Counted from the first letter of the stretch, positions 37,572-48,305 are shown. The stretch is DNA of 64,000 nucleotides from Pseudomonas anuradhapurensis (GCF_014269225.2 NZ_CP077097.1:812001-876000), one strand, 5' to 3'. The notes: generated by a model from the letters alone, not told the origin. A program made the numbers and translations.

Positions 37572-37655
37572 AAGATCAAAAGCAAGATCAAAAGCAAGAT
37601 CAAAAGCAAGATCAAAAGCAAGATCAAAAGCAAGATCAAAAGCAAGATCAAAAGC
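37572..37655. repeat. 12-mer tandem array (AAGATCAAAAGC x7)
   Basis: Seven exact copies of AAGATCAAAAGC beginning one base after the right inverted arm. The unit is in-frame length, but the KIKS repeat ORF it creates has no ribosome site or conserved context. Confidence 0.95.
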
Positions 37656-37797
37656 GGAGCATGCCTGAAATCGCTGCTTGTGCAGGCCTGGAGGCGGCGA
37701 TAGCCGCAGCGCTACCAGCGCAATAGCGAACGGTGGTTGTCCTGAAACCTGCGAAAGAGGACAATTATCGGCTTCCCGTCACAACCAGCGACCTTGC

Positions 37798-39075
37798 ATG
37801 GCCTTTCTTGCACTTGGTATCAACCATAAGACTGCCTCGGTAGACGTACGCGAGCGCGTGGCGTTTACCCCAGAGCAGCTGGTAGACGCCCTGCAGCAGC
37901 TCTGCCGGCTGACATCCAGCCGCGAAGCGGCGATCCTGTCGACCTGCAACCGCAGCGAGCTCTATATAGAGCAGGATCACCTGTCCGCCGATGCCGTGCT
38001 GCAATGGCTGGCCGACTATCACCGGCTCAGCCTGGACGAGCTGCGCGCCAGCGCCTACGTGCACGAAGAACACGAGGCGGTGAAACACATGATGCGCGTG
38101 GCCTCGGGCCTGGATTCGCTGGTGCTCGGCGAGCCGCAGATCCTCGGCCAGATGAAATCTGCCTATGCTGTGGCGCGTGAAGCCGGGACCGTCGGCCCGC
38201 TGCTCGGGCGCCTGTTCCAGGCCACCTTCAGCGCCGCCAAGCAGGTGCGCACCGACACCGCCATCGGCGAAAACCCGGTGTCGGTGGCGTTCGCCGCAGT
38301 CAGCCTGGCCAAGCAGATCTTCAGCGACCTGGGCCGCAGCCAGGCCCTGCTGATCGGCGCCGGTGAAACCATCACCCTGGTCGCCCGCCACCTGCACGAG
38401 CAGGGCGTGCGCCGCATCGTCGTCGCCAACCGGACCCTGGAGCGGGCCAGCATCCTCGCCGAACAGTTCGGCGCACATGCCGTGCTGCTGGCCGATATCC
38501 CCCAGGAACTGGCCAACAGCGACATCGTCATCAGCTCCACCGCCAGCCAACTGCCGATCCTCGGCAAGGGCGCGGTGGAAAGCGCACTGAAGCAGCGCCG
38601 ACACAAGCCCATCTTCATGGTCGACATCGCCGTGCCACGCGACATCGAGACCGAAGTCGGTGAGCTGGACGATGTCTACCTGTACACTGTCGATGACCTG
38701 CACGATGTAGTGGCGGAAAACCTCAAGAGCCGCCAGGGCGCAGCCCAGGCCGCCGAAGAGCTGGTGGCGGTCGGGGCGGAAGATTTCATGCTGCGCCTGC
38801 GTGAGCTGGCCGCAGTGGACGTGCTCAAGGCCTATCGCCAGCAAAGCGAGCGCCTGCGCGACGAAGAACTGCAAAAAGCCCTGCGCCTGCTGGCCAACGG
38901 CGGCAACCCCGAAGACGTGCTGGCCCAACTGGCCCGAGGGCTGACCAACAAACTCCTGCATGCGCCCAGCGTGCAACTGAAAAGGCTCTCGGCCGAGGGC
39001 CGCCTCGATGCGCTGGCCATGGCCCAGGAACTCTTTGCCCTCAACGAGGGCTCGACGGACAAATCCCCGCAATGA
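37798..39075 (+). CDS. hemA: Glutamyl-tRNA reductase
   Basis: A 425-residue HemA: N-terminal GINHKTA, catalytic Cys50 in STCNRSELY, the NADPH domain around [16 protein letters not shown] and a C-terminal dimerisation helix region. It reduces glutamyl-tRNA to glutamate-1-semialdehyde, the committed step of tetrapyrrole synthesis. I use ATG 37798; an upstream in-frame start at 37678 is outside the conserved protein. It overlaps prfA by four bases. Confidence 0.97.
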   Translation: MAFLALGINHKTASVDVRERVAFTPEQLVDALQQLCRLTSSREAAILSTCNRSELYIEQDHLSADAVLQWLADYHRLSLDELRASAYVHEEHEAVKHMMRVASGLDSLVLGEPQILGQMKSAYAVAREAGTVGPLLGRLFQATFSAAKQVRTDTAIGENPVSVAFAAVSLAKQIFSDLGRSQALLIGAGETITLVARHLHEQGVRRIVVANRTLERASILAEQFGAHAVLLADIPQELANSDIVISSTASQLPILGKGAVESALKQRRHKPIFMVDIAVPRDIETEVGELDDVYLYTVDDLHDVVAENLKSRQGAAQAAEELVAVGAEDFMLRLRELAAVDVLKAYRQQSERLRDEELQKALRLLANGGNPEDVLAQLARGLTNKLLHAPSVQLKRLSAEGRLDALAMAQELFALNEGSTDKSPQ

Positions 39076-40154
39076 AAGCGTCGCTGCTGAACAAACTGGA
39101 AATCCTCCAGGACCGCTTCGAAGAACTCACCGCGCTGCTCGGTGATGCCGAGGTCATTTCCGACCAGACGCGCTTCCGCGCCTATTCCCGTGAATACGCC
39201 GAAGTCGAGCCGGTCTACGCTGCATATAAAGAGTGGCGCAAAGTCCAGGACGACCTCGAAGGCGCCCAGGCGCTGCTCAAGGACAGTGACCCGGACCTGC
39301 GCGAAATGGCCGTGGAAGAAGTGCGTGAAGCCAAGGAACAACTGCTGACGCTGGAGGCGCAGCTGCAACGCATGCTGCTGCCCAAAGACCCCAACGACGG
39401 CCGCAACGTGTTCCTCGAAATCCGTGCCGGTACCGGTGGCGACGAGGCGGCGATTTTCTCCGGCGACCTGTTCCGCATGTATTCGCGCTACGCCGAAAAG
39501 CGTGGCTGGCGCCTGGAAATCCTCTCCGAGAACGAAGGCGAGCACGGCGGCTACAAGGAAATCATCGCCCGCGTCGAGGGTGACAACGTGTACGGCAAGC
39601 TCAAGTTCGAGTCCGGCGCGCACCGTGTACAGCGCGTGCCCGAGACCGAGTCCCAGGGCCGTATCCACACGTCGGCGTGCACCGTGGCGGTACTGCCCGA
39701 ACCGGACGAACAGGCCGCCATCGAGATCAACCCGGCCGACCTGCGTGTGGACACCTACCGCGCATCCGGTGCCGGTGGCCAGCACGTCAACAAGACCGAC
39801 TCGGCGATCCGCATCACCCACTTGCCGACCGGCATCGTGGTCGAGTGCCAGGAAGAGCGTTCGCAGCACAAGAACCGTGCCCGCGCCATGTCCTGGCTGT
39901 CGGCCAAGCTCAACGACATGCAGACCAGCGCCGCGCAGAACGCCATCGCCAGCGAGCGCAAGCTGCTGGTGGGGTCGGGCGACCGCTCCGAGCGCATCCG
40001 TACCTACAACTACCCACAGGGCCGGGTGACCGACCACCGTATCAACCTGACCCTGTACTCGCTGGACGACATCCTCGCCGGTGGCGTGGAGGCCGTCATC
40101 GAACCGCTGTTGGCCGAATACCAGGCCGATCAGCTGGCCGCGCTGGGGGACTGA
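39072..40154 (+). CDS. prfA: Peptide chain release factor 1
   Basis: A 360-residue RF1. The GGQ motif is at about residues 235-237 ([15 protein letters not shown]). The codon-recognition domain precedes it. It reads UAA and UAG. It overlaps hemA (ATGA) and prmC (TGATG), so the three are translationally linked. Confidence 0.98.
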   Translation: MKASLLNKLEILQDRFEELTALLGDAEVISDQTRFRAYSREYAEVEPVYAAYKEWRKVQDDLEGAQALLKDSDPDLREMAVEEVREAKEQLLTLEAQLQRMLLPKDPNDGRNVFLEIRAGTGGDEAAIFSGDLFRMYSRYAEKRGWRLEILSENEGEHGGYKEIIARVEGDNVYGKLKFESGAHRVQRVPETESQGRIHTSACTVAVLPEPDEQAAIEINPADLRVDTYRASGAGGQHVNKTDSAIRITHLPTGIVVECQEERSQHKNRARAMSWLSAKLNDMQTSAAQNAIASERKLLVGSGDRSERIRTYNYPQGRVTDHRINLTLYSLDDILAGGVEAVIEPLLAEYQADQLAALGD

Positions 40155-40984
40155 TGACCATCATCGCCAGCCTGCTGCGCAACGCGCAGCTGCCAGAATC
40201 GCCCACCGAGCGGCTGGATGCCGAGCTGTTGCTGGCTGCGGCCATCGGCAAGTCGCGCAGCTACCTGCACACCTGGCCCGAGCGGATCGTCAGCAGCGAA
40301 GATGCCGAGACCTATGCCAGCTACCTGCAGCGCCGCCGCGACGGCGAGCCGGTCGCCTACATCCTCGGCCAGCAGGGCTTCTGGACGCTCGACCTGGAAG
40401 TCGCCCCGCATACCCTGATCCCGCGGCCGGATACCGAGCTGCTGGTGGAAACCGCCCTTGAACTGCAACCCGCCACGCCGGCCAAGGTCCTTGACCTGGG
40501 CACCGGCACCGGCGCGATTGCCCTGGCCCTGGCCAGCGATCGCCCGGCCTGGCAGGTAACCGCAGTGGACCGGGTGGAGGAGGCTGCCGCCCTGGCCGAG
40601 CGCAACCGCCAGCGCCTGGGCCTGGCCAACGCCCAGGTGCGGGTCAGCCACTGGTTCGACAGCCTGGTCGGCGAGCGTTTCGACCTGATTGTCAGCAACC
40701 CGCCGTACATTGCCGCCGCCGACCCGCACCTGGCCGTCGGCGATGTACGTTTCGAGCCCAGCAGCGCCCTGGTGGCCGGCGCCGATGGCCTGGACGACCT
40801 GCGCGTCATCGCCGCCCAGGCCCCCGCCCACCTGGTAGCGGGCGGCTGGCTGCTGCTGGAACACGGCTACGATCAGGCAGCGGCAGTACGCGCCTTGCTG
40901 GCTGAACAAGGCTTCACCGAGGTCGCCAGCCGCACCGACCTGGGTGGCCATGAACGCATTACCCTGGGACGGCTGCCATGCTGA
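40154..40984 (+). CDS. prmC: Release-factor glutamine methyltransferase
   Basis: A 276-residue PrmC/HemK. The SAM site is LDLGTGTGAIALALA and the catalytic motif is NPPY in VSNPPYIAAADP. It methylates the GGQ glutamine of RF1 and RF2, directly explaining its place after prfA. The start overlaps the prfA stop; it overlaps moeB by seven bases. Confidence 0.97.
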   Translation: MTIIASLLRNAQLPESPTERLDAELLLAAAIGKSRSYLHTWPERIVSSEDAETYASYLQRRRDGEPVAYILGQQGFWTLDLEVAPHTLIPRPDTELLVETALELQPATPAKVLDLGTGTGAIALALASDRPAWQVTAVDRVEEAAALAERNRQRLGLANAQVRVSHWFDSLVGERFDLIVSNPPYIAAADPHLAVGDVRFEPSSALVAGADGLDDLRVIAAQAPAHLVAGGWLLLEHGYDQAAAVRALLAEQGFTEVASRTDLGGHERITLGRLPC

Positions 40985-41733
40985 GTGATCAGGAACTGCT
41001 GCGTTACAGCCGGCAGGTATTGCTGGCCCAGATCGACATTGACGGCCAGTTGCGCCTCAAGCGGAGCAAGGCGCTGATCGTCGGGCTCGGTGGCCTTGGT
41101 TCACCGGTCGCCTTGTACCTGGCTGCCGCCGGCGTGGGCGAGCTGCACCTGGCCGACTTCGACACCGTCGACCTGACCAACCTGCAACGCCAGGTCATTC
41201 ACGACAGTGCCAGCGTCGGCATGAGCAAGGTCGATTCGGCCTTGCAGCGTTTGCAGGCGATCAACCCGGAAATCAGCCTGGTCGCCCATCGCCAGGCACT
41301 GGACGAAGACTCGCTGGCCGCAGCAGTGGCAGCGGTCGACCTGGTGCTGGACTGCTCCGACAACTTCAGTACCCGCGAGGCGGTCAATGCCGCCTGTGTC
41401 GCTGCGGTCAAACCGCTGGTCAGCGGTGCGGCGATCCGCCTGGAGGGGCAGCTGTCGGTATTCGACCCACGGCGCGACTACAGCCCTTGCTACCACTGCC
41501 TGTACGGCCATGGCAGCGAAGCCGAACTGACCTGCAGCGAAGCCGGGGTGATTGGCCCTCTGGTCGGCCTGGTAGGCAGCCTGCAGGCGCTGGAGGCCAT
41601 GAAGCTGCTGGCCGGGTTTGGCGAACCGCTGGTCGGGCGCCTGCTGCTGATCGATGCCCTTGGCACCCGCATGCGCGAATTGCGGGTGAAACGCGACCCG
41701 GCCTGTGCGGTCTGCGGTAAGCGCGATGGCTGA
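40978..41733 (+). CDS. moeB: Molybdopterin-synthase adenylyltransferase MoeB (ThiF/HesA family)
   Basis: A 251-residue E1-like enzyme. The ATP loop is [14 protein letters not shown], with the adenylation residues in [14 protein letters not shown]. Two zinc Cys pairs are visible, CYHCLYG and CAVCGK. It adenylates the MoaD C terminus in molybdenum cofactor synthesis; by sequence a ThiF role cannot be excluded. It overlaps murI by eight bases. Confidence 0.9.
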   Translation: MLSDQELLRYSRQVLLAQIDIDGQLRLKRSKALIVGLGGLGSPVALYLAAAGVGELHLADFDTVDLTNLQRQVIHDSASVGMSKVDSALQRLQAINPEISLVAHRQALDEDSLAAAVAAVDLVLDCSDNFSTREAVNAACVAAVKPLVSGAAIRLEGQLSVFDPRRDYSPCYHCLYGHGSEAELTCSEAGVIGPLVGLVGSLQALEAMKLLAGFGEPLVGRLLLIDALGTRMRELRVKRDPACAVCGKRDG

Positions 41734-42523
41734 GCGCTCGGCGCCGATCGGCGTGATGGATTCTGGGGTAGGCGGCTTGTCGGTACTCGCCGAGATCCAG
41801 CGTTTGCTGCCCCATGAGACGCTGCTGTACGTGGCCGATTGCGGTCACGTGCCGTATGGCGAGAAGACCCCGGACTATATCCGTGAGCGTTGCCGGCGCA
41901 TTGCCGGGTTCTTCCATGAACAAGGCGCCAAGGCCATGGTGCTGGCCTGCAACACCGCAACGGTGGCAGCGGTGGCCGACCTGCGTGAGTTGTACCCGAG
42001 CTGGCCGCTGGTTGGCATGGAGCCGGCGGTAAAGCCCGCTGCGGCCGCCACGCGTTCCGGCGTGGTGGGTGTGCTGGCGACCACTGGTACCCTGCAGAGC
42101 GCCAAGTTCGCCGCCTTGCTCGACCGTTTCGCCAGCGACGTACAGGTCATCACTCAGCCTTGCCCGGGCCTGGTCGAGCGCATCGAGGCGGGTGACCTGG
42201 CCAGCCCGGCGCTGCACCAGTTGCTGTCGGGTTATGTGCAGCCTCTGCTGGCTGCGGGCTGCGATACCCTGATCCTCGGCTGCACCCATTATCCCTTCCT
42301 GCGCCCGTTGCTGGCCGACATGGTGCCTGCCGACGTGGCAATCATCGACACCGGCGCCGCGGTGGCACGCCAGCTGCAGCGCTTGCTGGCCGCACATGAC
42401 CTGCTGGCCGCTGGGCCTGCCGGCGATACCCGCTTCTGGACCAGCGCCGATCCGCAAGCGTTGAGAAAAATCCTGCCTTTGCTGTGGCATAAATCCGACA
42501 GTGTGCAAAGCTTTGCGTTGTGA
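41726..42523 (+). CDS. murI: Glutamate racemase
   Basis: A 265-residue cofactor-independent racemase with both catalytic cysteine motifs, [11 protein letters not shown] and [11 protein letters not shown], and the N-terminal [10 protein letters not shown] loop. It makes D-glutamate for peptidoglycan. I start at ATG 41726 ([14 protein letters not shown]). It is the last gene of the hemA-prfA-prmC-moeB-murI run. Confidence 0.97.
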   Translation: MAERSAPIGVMDSGVGGLSVLAEIQRLLPHETLLYVADCGHVPYGEKTPDYIRERCRRIAGFFHEQGAKAMVLACNTATVAAVADLRELYPSWPLVGMEPAVKPAAAATRSGVVGVLATTGTLQSAKFAALLDRFASDVQVITQPCPGLVERIEAGDLASPALHQLLSGYVQPLLAAGCDTLILGCTHYPFLRPLLADMVPADVAIIDTGAAVARQLQRLLAAHDLLAAGPAGDTRFWTSADPQALRKILPLLWHKSDSVQSFAL

Positions 42524-42628
42524 AAAAAACGTGAAATCAAGCTGAACTATCGTACTACTGCCGCTTTCTACCGTTTGCCTGCCATGAGGCAGACACTAAT
42601 AACAGCATCAGGAAGAAGGATGTTTCTC

Positions 42629-43147
42629 ATGAAGAAACTGCTGTGCTTGGCGACGGCTGCCGTCGTAACCCTGGGGCAGACACTGTCGGCGCAAGCTGCC
42701 GACGTTTCGTTTTCGGTGGGCCAGACCGGCGACTCGACCATGGTCTATCGGCTGGGGCTGCAATCGAACTGGGACGCGAGCTGGTGGCAAACCAGTGTCG
42801 GCCGCCTGACCGGTTACTGGGATGGGGCCTACAGCTATTGGGACGGGGATGAGACCGCAAGCAATCACAGCCTCTCGTTCGCACCGGTATTCGTCTATGA
42901 ATTTGCTGGCGACTCGGTGAAGCCGTACATCGAGGCGGGTATTGGCGTGGCAGCGTTCTCCAGTACCGAGCTGGAAGACAACGACCTGGGCTCGTCATTC
43001 CAGTTCGAAGACCGCATCGGCTTTGGCCTGCGCTTTGCCGGTGGGCATGAGATCGGGGTACGGGCGATCCACTATTCCAACGCCGGCCTGAAACAGCCCA
43101 ACGATGGGGTCGAAAGCTACAGCCTGCATTACCGCATGGCGCTCTGA
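42629..43147 (+). CDS. PagL-like acyloxyacyl hydrolase (lipid A 3-O-deacylase family)
   Basis: A 172-residue outer-membrane protein: a signal peptide (MKKLLCLATAAVVTLGQTL, cleavage after AQA) and alternating strands of a small barrel. The likely catalytic His-Ser is in VRAIHYSNAGLKQPN, matching PagL's HxSN-type motif. It would remove the 3-O acyl chain of lipid A. The start at 42629 has AGAAGGA upstream; a second ATG at 42620 lies too close to that site. Confidence 0.85.
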   Translation: MKKLLCLATAAVVTLGQTLSAQAADVSFSVGQTGDSTMVYRLGLQSNWDASWWQTSVGRLTGYWDGAYSYWDGDETASNHSLSFAPVFVYEFAGDSVKPYIEAGIGVAAFSSTELEDNDLGSSFQFEDRIGFGLRFAGGHEIGVRAIHYSNAGLKQPNDGVESYSLHYRMAL

Positions 43148-43185
43148 ACCCGCCTGGCAGTCGGGCCCTGCAGGCGCCATGCCGG

Positions 43186-43884
43186 CTAGCGTGGCAAAGG
43201 CCACAAACCGCTTGGGTCCAGGGTTTCCAGGACCAGCTCCGGCTCCCGCTGCGGCCACCGCCGCCGCAGCTCTTCTGCCGCGCTCTGCGCTGCCCACGCC
43301 TCCGGTATCGCCTGCACCGGGGTCACCGGTGCCTTGAGCGACTGTGGTCCCACCACGGTCAGCTCGATCCCTTCGGCTTTCAATGCCTGGCGCTGCTTGC
43401 GCATCCACTGCGGCATGTTGTTCCAGTCTGCGCTCGGCTGCGTCGGCGCGTACAACTGCAACGCCGAATAACGGTTGAAAACCGCCATCACCTGCGGCGA
43501 GTCACCTTGCGCCAGCAATGGCAGCGCATTGGCCAGGCAATTTTCGCCGGCCAACTGGTTGCTGGTGACAATTGCCTCGAACAGTTCGCTGGCTGGCACA
43601 TTGTCCGCCAGGTAATCGCTGGTCCCGGCATTCAGGATCAGGCCATCCAGCGAGCACCAGGCATGGCAGATCTGCTGGCTGGCCTGTGCCGCCTGCTGTT
43701 CTTCATGCAACTGCCAGGGCAAACGCAACAGCTGGCGGCCATAGCGCGCCGCCAAGGCATCCAGCGCCTCGTCCTCCTTGCCACTTGCGGCTACCTGGTG
43801 CCCTTGCCCAAGTAACCCCTCCACCAACGCCAGGCCTAGTCCGTTGGCGGCGCCCGTCACCCAGATACGACGAACATTATTCAC
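43186..43884 (-). CDS. SDR-family oxidoreductase
   Basis: A 232-residue short-chain dehydrogenase. The N-terminal glycine motif is VTGAANGLGLALVEGL and there is an NAG in LILNAGTSDYL. The usual SDR catalytic YxxxK is not in clear form; the segment VFNRYSALQLYAPTQPS offers a Ser-Tyr but no lysine in the normal place, so activity is uncertain. It begins with GTG overlapping the phr stop by four bases and is the last gene of the light-regulated operon. Confidence 0.8.
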   Translation of the reverse strand: MNNVRRIWVTGAANGLGLALVEGLLGQGHQVAASGKEDEALDALAARYGRQLLRLPWQLHEEQQAAQASQQICHAWCSLDGLILNAGTSDYLADNVPASELFEAIVTSNQLAGENCLANALPLLAQGDSPQVMAVFNRYSALQLYAPTQPSADWNNMPQWMRKQRQALKAEGIELTVVGPQSLKAPVTPVQAIPEAWAAQSAAEELRRRWPQREPELVLETLDPSGLWPLPR

Positions 43885-45323
43885 GATACTGCCCTCTGAT
43901 CCTGCCGACGCGGGAGGTTCTTGAATGCTTCCAGTGCGCGTTGGCGACTACTGTCGAGGTCGACAATGGGACTGTGATAGCAATGTGTAGCAAAAAGATC
44001 GGCTGTCTTCACCGGCAAGTGAATAGTTTTTTCATTCAGCCCCTGCAATTCAGGCAACCAGTGGCGAATGAATTGCCCCTGGGGGTCGAAACGCTGCGAT
44101 TGTGAAACCGGGTTGAACAGGCGGAAATAGGGTACGGCGTCGGTGCCGGTGGACGCGCTCCACTGCCAGCCGCCGTTGTTGGCAGCGAGGTCGCCATCGA
44201 TCAGGTGGCGCATGAAGTGCCGTTCGCCCTTGCGCCAGTCGATCAGCAGGTTCTTGCTGAGGAACATGGCCACGATCATGCGCAGGCGGTTGTGCATCCA
44301 GCCGGTGTGCAGCAGCTGGCGCATTGCCGCGTCGATGATTGGAAAGCCGGTGCGGCCCTGTTCCCAGGCAGCGAGGTCGCCCGGTGCGTCGCGCCAGGGC
44401 AACGCTTCGGTATGGGCGCGGAAGGCGCGGTGGCGCGAGACCTGTGGATAACCGGTCAGGATGTGTTTGTAGAATTCGCGCCAGAGCAGTTCGTTGATCC
44501 AGGTCTGCACGCCGCTGCTGCCGCTGTCGAACTCGCCTCGGTTGCTGGCCAAGGCGGCGTGCAGGCACTGGCGCGGCGAGATCACGCCGGCGGCCAGATA
44601 GGGGGACAGCTGGCTGGTGCCAGGCTTGGCCGGCAAGTCGCGCAGCTGGTGGTAATCGTCGATGGTTTCGTCGACAAAGCGGGCCAGCCGCGCCTGTGCC
44701 TCGGTTTCACCGGCAGGCCAATGTTCGCGCAGGGAGCGCCCCGGCTGTTCGAAGCCATTCACTTGCTCGGGTATGGGGTCGCTGGCGACCTGGAGCGGCG
44801 CCTGACGCTGCACCCGCCGGGCCAGGGCCGGCAGGCTGCGGTGCAGGTGCTCCAGGCAGCTCTTCTTGAACTGGCTGAACACCTGGAAGTAGTCACCACT
44901 GCGGGTGAGGATGCTGCCCGGACGGAACAACAGCTGGTCGAGATGGCTGTGAACCTGGATGGCCGAGCGTTCCAGCAAGGCCCGTGTGGCGTCGTCACGG
45001 CGCTGCTCGTTGAGGCCGTACTCTTCGTTCCAGTGCACACCTTGCACCCGATGCTGGCGGCAAACCTCGAGCACGGCCTGTGGCGCCTGTTCCCAGCTGT
45101 CGACCGTGCGAATCAGCAGGGGGATGTTCAAGCGCGCCAGTGACTGGCTCAGGTCGCGCAGGTTACGCAGCCAGAAGTCGACTTTGCAGGCTGCATCGTC
45201 ATGTGCCAGCCACTGCCCGGGGCTGACCAGCCACAAGGCGATGGTCGGGCCGCGTTCAGTGGCGGCACTGAGTGCGGTATTGTCATCGATGCGCAGGTCG
45301 CTGCGCAGCCAGGTCAATTGCAT
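43881..45323 (-). CDS. phrB: Deoxyribodipyrimidine photo-lyase
   Basis: A 480-residue class I CPD photolyase. The N-terminal antenna domain begins with LTWLRSDLRIDDNTALS; the C-terminal FAD domain has WINELLWREFYKHIL, FPIIDAAMRQLLHTGWMHNRLRM and the TGTDAVPYFRLFNPVSQS stretch near the active site. It repairs cyclobutane dimers in blue light. It overlaps the upstream MerR gene by ten bases, so expression of repair and its regulator are tied. Confidence 0.96.
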   Translation of the reverse strand: MQLTWLRSDLRIDDNTALSAATERGPTIALWLVSPGQWLAHDDAACKVDFWLRNLRDLSQSLARLNIPLLIRTVDSWEQAPQAVLEVCRQHRVQGVHWNEEYGLNEQRRDDATRALLERSAIQVHSHLDQLLFRPGSILTRSGDYFQVFSQFKKSCLEHLHRSLPALARRVQRQAPLQVASDPIPEQVNGFEQPGRSLREHWPAGETEAQARLARFVDETIDDYHQLRDLPAKPGTSQLSPYLAAGVISPRQCLHAALASNRGEFDSGSSGVQTWINELLWREFYKHILTGYPQVSRHRAFRAHTEALPWRDAPGDLAAWEQGRTGFPIIDAAMRQLLHTGWMHNRLRMIVAMFLSKNLLIDWRKGERHFMRHLIDGDLAANNGGWQWSASTGTDAVPYFRLFNPVSQSQRFDPQGQFIRHWLPELQGLNEKTIHLPVKTADLFATHCYHSPIVDLDSSRQRALEAFKNLPRRQDQRAVS

Positions 45324-46213
45324 GATGAGTCCAGTCCTGCAGGCGGCCGCTCATTGCCCTGAAGCAACCGCAGGGCGGCCTGGGGGGTGTCGAACAAGGA
45401 GAGGTCGGGGTGGTCGAGGTTACCGAGCTGCGCTTCGTGCATGGCCATTGTCGGTCCGCCCAGCAGGGCGGGCGTTGGCAGATTGCGTAGCATGCGTTGC
45501 AGCGCCTTGGCATCGATGCGCGGGCCAAGGTACAGGATGACGGCGCGCACTTTCAGGGTGGTGGCGGCATGGCTGAGTTGAGCACCTGCGATGGGGTGTT
45601 CCAGCACTTCCACGGCGATACCGTTATTGGTCAGCAGCCAGGCGCATAACCACAATTCAGGGTTGAAGCCGCGCTCGTGATCATCGGCCAATAGCACCGC
45701 AGGGCCTTGCAGCAACTGGTTGTCGTGATAGACCCGGGCACCGAGCTTGCTGCGCAGCCATGTGTTGAAAAAGATCTGTTCCAGCCCTGCATTGAAGTAG
45801 TTGCGCCAGCGCAGCTCGAGTATGTCGAGCAGCGGCAGCAGCAATTGCTCGCACAGGGTCACTGCCGGGTACAGCGCCATGGCCTGGTTGAGCTGCTGGT
45901 CGAGCGCACGCTGGGATAGATTGGCGATGGCTTCGATCAACTGGAACTGCCTGGCCTGCCAGTCGCCTTTGGGGGGCGTGGCAGTGGGCTTGTCGAGTAG
46001 CTCGCCTACCTGGCTGACCGATGCACCGCGCTGCAGCCAGGCGAGGATCGTCTGTACCCGCTCCACCTGGTCCAGCGGATACAGGCGATGGCCCTTGGCT
46101 GTGCGCTGAGGCTTGAGCAAGCCGTAGCGCCGCTCCCACGCCCGCAGGGTAACCGGGTTGACGCCGGTGCGACGGGCCAGCTCGCCGATGGGCAGCAAGA
46201 TCTCAGACAGCAT
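45314..46213 (-). CDS. pplR1: Light-responsive MerR-family regulator (LitR/CarH type, PplR1-like)
   Basis: A 299-residue regulator. Residues ~7-75 are a MerR helix-turn-helix (IGELARRTGVNPVTLRAWERRYGLL), then a four-helix region (~90-155) and a cobalamin-binding-like domain (~160-285). A DDHERG at 177-182 fits DxHxxG, but the capping motif of B12-dependent CarH (W-x9-EH) appears as W136-x8-EQ. P. putida PplR proteins respond to light through LOV proteins and do not need B12. No LOV gene is in this window. It lies in the operon with phrB and behind a matching operator, so autoregulation is likely. Confidence 0.85.
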   Translation of the reverse strand: MLSEILLPIGELARRTGVNPVTLRAWERRYGLLKPQRTAKGHRLYPLDQVERVQTILAWLQRGASVSQVGELLDKPTATPPKGDWQARQFQLIEAIANLSQRALDQQLNQAMALYPAVTLCEQLLLPLLDILELRWRNYFNAGLEQIFFNTWLRSKLGARVYHDNQLLQGPAVLLADDHERGFNPELWLCAWLLTNNGIAVEVLEHPIAGAQLSHAATTLKVRAVILYLGPRIDAKALQRMLRNLPTPALLGGPTMAMHEAQLGNLDHPDLSLFDTPQAALRLLQGNERPPAGLDSSCN

Positions 46214-47171
46214 TGCGCAACCCCAGGCGCTCGGGATGCGGCTGCAGGTAGGCCTGTTGCAGCAGGTACGGGTCGGGGTGCTTGCGCAAGTGGTGCTTGA
46301 GCAAGGTCAGCGGCACCACCAGTGGCACCACGCCTTGCCGGTACTGGCTGATGATGCTCTGCAGCTCGGCCTTGTCCTGCTGCGTCAGGGCATCCTTGAA
46401 ATAGCCGCTCAGGTGCTGCAGCACATTGCCATGGGTGCCACGGCTGGCGCAGCGGCGCAGCGCCTGCATCAGCTGGCTGAAGTAGCGCGGGCCGATGCTT
46501 TGCGGGTCGTCATCACGGCGCATGCTGCCGAGCATGCGCCCCAGGGTGCGGTAGGCCTGGGGGTTGTTGGCCATCAGCAGGTACTTGTAGCGCGCATGGA
46601 AATGCACCAGCGCCCCACGGCTCAGGCCCTCGGCCAGCAGGCGCTGCCAGTCGGCATAGGCGTATACCCGGCTGATGAAGTTCTCGCGCAGCACGGCATC
46701 GTGCAGGCGGCCTTCTTCTTCCACGGGCAGGTCCGGGCGCTGTGCGCAGAACGCCTGGGCGTACACACCACGCCCGTTGTGGAAGGCCGGGCGGCCGTTG
46801 TCCTGGTAGACCTTGACCCGCTCCAGCCCGCAGGACGGCGACTTTTGCATGAAGATGTAGCCGCAGATGTCATCGAGTTCCGCGGCCATCTGCTGGCCAT
46901 AACTGCGCAGCGGGCCGGTCAGGTCGATGTCGGGGTTGCGTGTGCCGACCACTTCCGGTTGCTCGGGGTCGCCGACCAGGCGAATCGGGTCGCGCGGTAC
47001 GCCCAGGCCGATGGCCACTTCAGGGCATACCGGCAACCAGTCGAAATGTTCCTCGAGCTGCGTTCGACACAGGTCGGAGGCCTTGTGGCCGCCGTTATAG
47101 CGCACGCTGTGACCGGTCAGGCAGGCACTGATGGCAATGCGCGGCTTGCGATGCGTGGAGGGGTCGTGCAT
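46203..47171 (-). CDS. DUF523 and DUF1722 two-domain protein (YbgA-type)
   Basis: A 322-residue protein. Residues ~1-160 are DUF523 (RIAISACLTGHSVRYNGGHK, and SPSCG cysteines in FMQKSPSCGLERV); the rest is DUF1722 (the YbgA part, ending QQAYLQPHPERLG). The function is unknown; conserved cysteines suggest metal or redox chemistry. ATG 47171 is preferred because GGAGACAGCC stands just before it. It is the first gene of a four-gene operon (DUF523/1722, MerR, phrB, SDR) and directly follows a PplR box. Confidence 0.87.
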   Translation of the reverse strand: MHDPSTHRKPRIAISACLTGHSVRYNGGHKASDLCRTQLEEHFDWLPVCPEVAIGLGVPRDPIRLVGDPEQPEVVGTRNPDIDLTGPLRSYGQQMAAELDDICGYIFMQKSPSCGLERVKVYQDNGRPAFHNGRGVYAQAFCAQRPDLPVEEEGRLHDAVLRENFISRVYAYADWQRLLAEGLSRGALVHFHARYKYLLMANNPQAYRTLGRMLGSMRRDDDPQSIGPRYFSQLMQALRRCASRGTHGNVLQHLSGYFKDALTQQDKAELQSIISQYRQGVVPLVVPLTLLKHHLRKHPDPYLLQQAYLQPHPERLGLRNAV

Positions 47172-47188
47172 GGCTGTCTCCATAAACC

Positions 47189-47212
47189 TGTACATGGTCA
47201 AAAACTTGTACA
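47189..47212. promoter_or_regulatory. PplR/LitR-type operator upstream of the photolyase operon
   Basis: TGTACA (47189-47194), 12 bases, TGTACA (47207-47212). It fits the PplR1 consensus exactly and lies 18 bp before the start of the DUF523/DUF1722 gene. On the minus strand TTGACC (47217-47212) could act as a -35, with a further TTGACC inside the spacer. Confidence 0.85.
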
Positions 47213-47268
47213 GGTCAATTCCAGCACAGCCAAGAAATTATGCAAACTAGTTTTTTTGTATAACTCTG

Positions 47269-48294
<1,026 letters not shown>

Positions 48295-48305
48295 TCAGGC
48301 AAACC

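Larger units (their letters stand above)
36653..37797. other. Large non-coding interval between the TPR gene and hemA
   Basis: This 1145-bp stretch contains no convincing gene. It holds a composite repeat: a hexamer array, two long inverted arms with a heptamer array between them, and a 12-mer array. The ORFs found here are translations of these repeats. The two divergent promoters (TPR gene leftward, hemA rightward) must lie near its ends, about 36660-36780 and 37660-37790. Confidence 0.8.

Noticed and set aside
37179..37655. Tandem arrays considered as a CRISPR array
   Set aside because: Units are 6, 7 or 12 bp with no unique spacers, and no cas genes are nearby.
37459..37703. Repeat-peptide ORFs (ARSK and KIKS repeats) over the 12-mer array
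   Set aside because: They are generated by the tandem array, lack ribosome sites and run into the inverted arm.
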